The notes under the pieces: generated by a model
Seen by the model: the letters and a program-made list of their open reading frames with translations, nothing else
What the model was told of the DNA's origin: nothing
Databases searched by the model: none
Source: DATFJT01 sp965230755
GTDB lineage: Bacteria > Bacteroidota > Bacteroidia > Chitinophagales > Saprospiraceae
Assembly (NCBI GenBank): GCA_965230755.1
Contig: CBDDLT010000010.1
Coordinates: forward strand, 124,001-188,000
DNA length: 64,000 bases
Direction: 5' to 3'
Made by a program: the position numbers and the translations under genes
In this document: in pieces, positions 63,141-64,000 of the stretch
Layout of the letters: each line of letters starts with the position of its first letter
Numbering within the stretch: the first letter of the stretch is position 1

Positions 63141-64000
63141 TTTTCCTTCTTCTGAACAAAGAGGCAATTTTACTAAAATCAATGTTGATATTAAGAAGTT
63201 TCGAATCATTCATTGCCTTAAATGTCAGAAAAAAGCCAATCGGCAATAAAACGAAGACGGGCATCCATGCGGCCAATGCGGCATCCATTTGAAATGACTC
63301 TGCTAGTTTTCTATAATACGTGCTAAGAATGATGTAGGCGACAAAGAATACAATCGCAACCAGAATAGGATAACCAAAACCGCCCTTCCGAATAATGGCG
63401 CCCATTGGTGCACCAATGAACAAGAACAATAGGCATGTGAATGCCAAGCTGAATTTATTGTGAAAGGTCGATACGATCTTTACAATTTTTTCTTCTTTAT
63501 AGAACCATACTTTATCCGTGGTTTCCGCATGAGACACCAATGTATTGCTTTTGCTAATAGACTTGTTGATCAAAGTCTTTCGGTCATTGAAAGAAAATAG
63601 ATCGAGGAAATTAGTGGCCTCTATTGCGCTGTCTAAGATATTGTATTGCAGCCGAAAGATTGTGCTAGGTTTACTTGCCTTATCAGATTCAGAAAGCTTA
63701 TTGCGACTTTGAATTGTCGAATCCCTTTGATTGACGGGGATGAAGTCTTTATGGATGAAATGAGAGACATAATTGGCGAATTCATCTTTTCTATTTTCCA
63801 TATCGAGAAGAAGGCTATCATTAGCTCGATATAACTCGCCCGCTTTCATTATCTTTTGGTTCCCCTTGAATAAATCTTCATCCGTGTTATCCACCTCAAA
63901 TTCAGATAAGTCCAAATATCGTTGCCAAGAAGAAAACTTAGTTCTAACATAGGGAAATCGCCTGCTCGACGATCCTCTTCCAGGTTCTTCCTCCTGATAT
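63130..64000 (-). CDS. LptF/LptG-type permease, C-terminal part (partial)
   Basis: YjgP/YjgQ family lipopolysaccharide-export permease; the frame is open to the window edge, so the N-terminus is missing. The segment RRFPYVRTKFSSWQRYLDLS precedes the periplasmic jelly-roll end, and three membrane helices close the protein (FSLAFTCLLFLFIGAPMGAI, ILVAIVFFVAYIILSTYY, MPVFVLLPIGFFLTFKAM). The TTG at 63915 is an internal codon, not the start. LptF and LptG cannot be told apart here. It overlaps the PAP2 gene by 11 bp, so the pair is translationally coupled. Confidence 0.88.
   Translation of the reverse strand, partial: YQEEEPGRGSSSRRFPYVRTKFSSWQRYLDLSEFEVDNTDEDLFKGNQKIMKAGELYRANDSLLLDMENRKDEFANYVSHFIHKDFIPVNQRDSTIQSRNKLSESDKASKPSTIFRLQYNILDSAIEATNFLDLFSFNDRKTLINKSISKSNTLVSHAETTDKVWFYKEEKIVKIVSTFHNKFSLAFTCLLFLFIGAPMGAIIRKGGFGYPILVAIVFFVAYIILSTYYRKLAESFQMDAALAAWMPVFVLLPIGFFLTFKAMNDSKLLNINIDFSKIASLFRRRKNEV

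Noticed and set aside
1..64000. CRISPR arrays, tRNA or rRNA genes
   Set aside because: No regular direct repeats with spacers were seen, and no cloverleaf-like or rRNA-like sequence was noticed in the intergenic gaps.

Overview
The window looks like chromosomal DNA of a marine or free-living member of the Bacteroidota, probably the Saprospiria/Chitinophagia side; this is inferred from gene content, not from a marker-gene search. Supporting signs are several secreted proteins with C-terminal type IX secretion (T9SS) sorting domains (about 21.1-23.5, 49.0, 53.5 and 57.9 kb), PD40/SPOR and TPR surface proteins, the rsmD-DUF3822 pair, an alpha-2-macroglobulin-like protein of 1899 residues, moderately AT-rich DNA, and weak or absent Shine-Dalgarno sequences.

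Layout. 0-3.6 kb (+): end of a barrel-like protein, then panB, mltG and tilS. 3.7-12.6 kb (-): a TPR/PD40/SPOR envelope protein, a TlpA-like thioredoxin, and a tight run argS-glnS-pyrR-pyrB. 12.8-17.0 kb (-): two translationally coupled PPK2 polyphosphate kinases, a ParE-type toxin-antitoxin pair, a tandem duplication of secreted proteins. 17.0-23.5 kb (-): an adenine-deaminase-type enzyme, a lipoprotein, a DUF2279 protein, a CBS-pair protein, and secreted T9SS proteins, one interrupted by an in-frame stop codon. 23.8-27.8 kb (-): an array of five integron-type gene cassettes separated by four attC sites, with no integrase in the window. 28.0-30.0 kb (-): rsmD, DUF3822 and a membrane-anchored protein. 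30.1-33.0 kb: tsaD, a small possibly frameshifted ORF, an SRAP-domain protein (+), and a DUF697/SHOCT protein (-). 33-40.7 kb (-): the alpha-2-macroglobulin-like protein, a FAD oxidoreductase and an RluA-type pseudouridine synthase. 40.7-48.1 kb (+): a leader with an intrinsic terminator, ald, rocD, a large TPR protein and an outer-membrane barrel. 48.2-64 kb (-): surface and secreted proteins (barrel, M43 protease, erythromycin-esterase family, MopE-motif lipoprotein, Cys-rich repeat T9SS protein, membrane AraC regulator, 1531-residue adhesin), then a PAP2 phosphatase and the end of an LptF/LptG permease.

The standout is the cassette array. Each of the four attC-like sites is 58-71 bp, bounded by complementary AAC/GTT core boxes, and can fold into a bulged hairpin. 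In every cassette where both ends can be seen, the sequence at the 5' end is the reverse complement of the R'' box at its own 3' end, even where the boxes depart from consensus; this is expected if each cassette was once a closed circle. The cargo is a Ser/Thr kinase with a small partner that may have an RNase H-like fold, an acetolactate-decarboxylase-like lipoprotein that keeps the zinc-ligand spacing, a TM2/SHOCT membrane protein, a 177-residue orphan, and a cassette with two tiny convergent ORFs. It reads as a cluster of attC sites lacking an integrase, and the kinase cassette is a candidate for an undescribed stress or anti-phage module.
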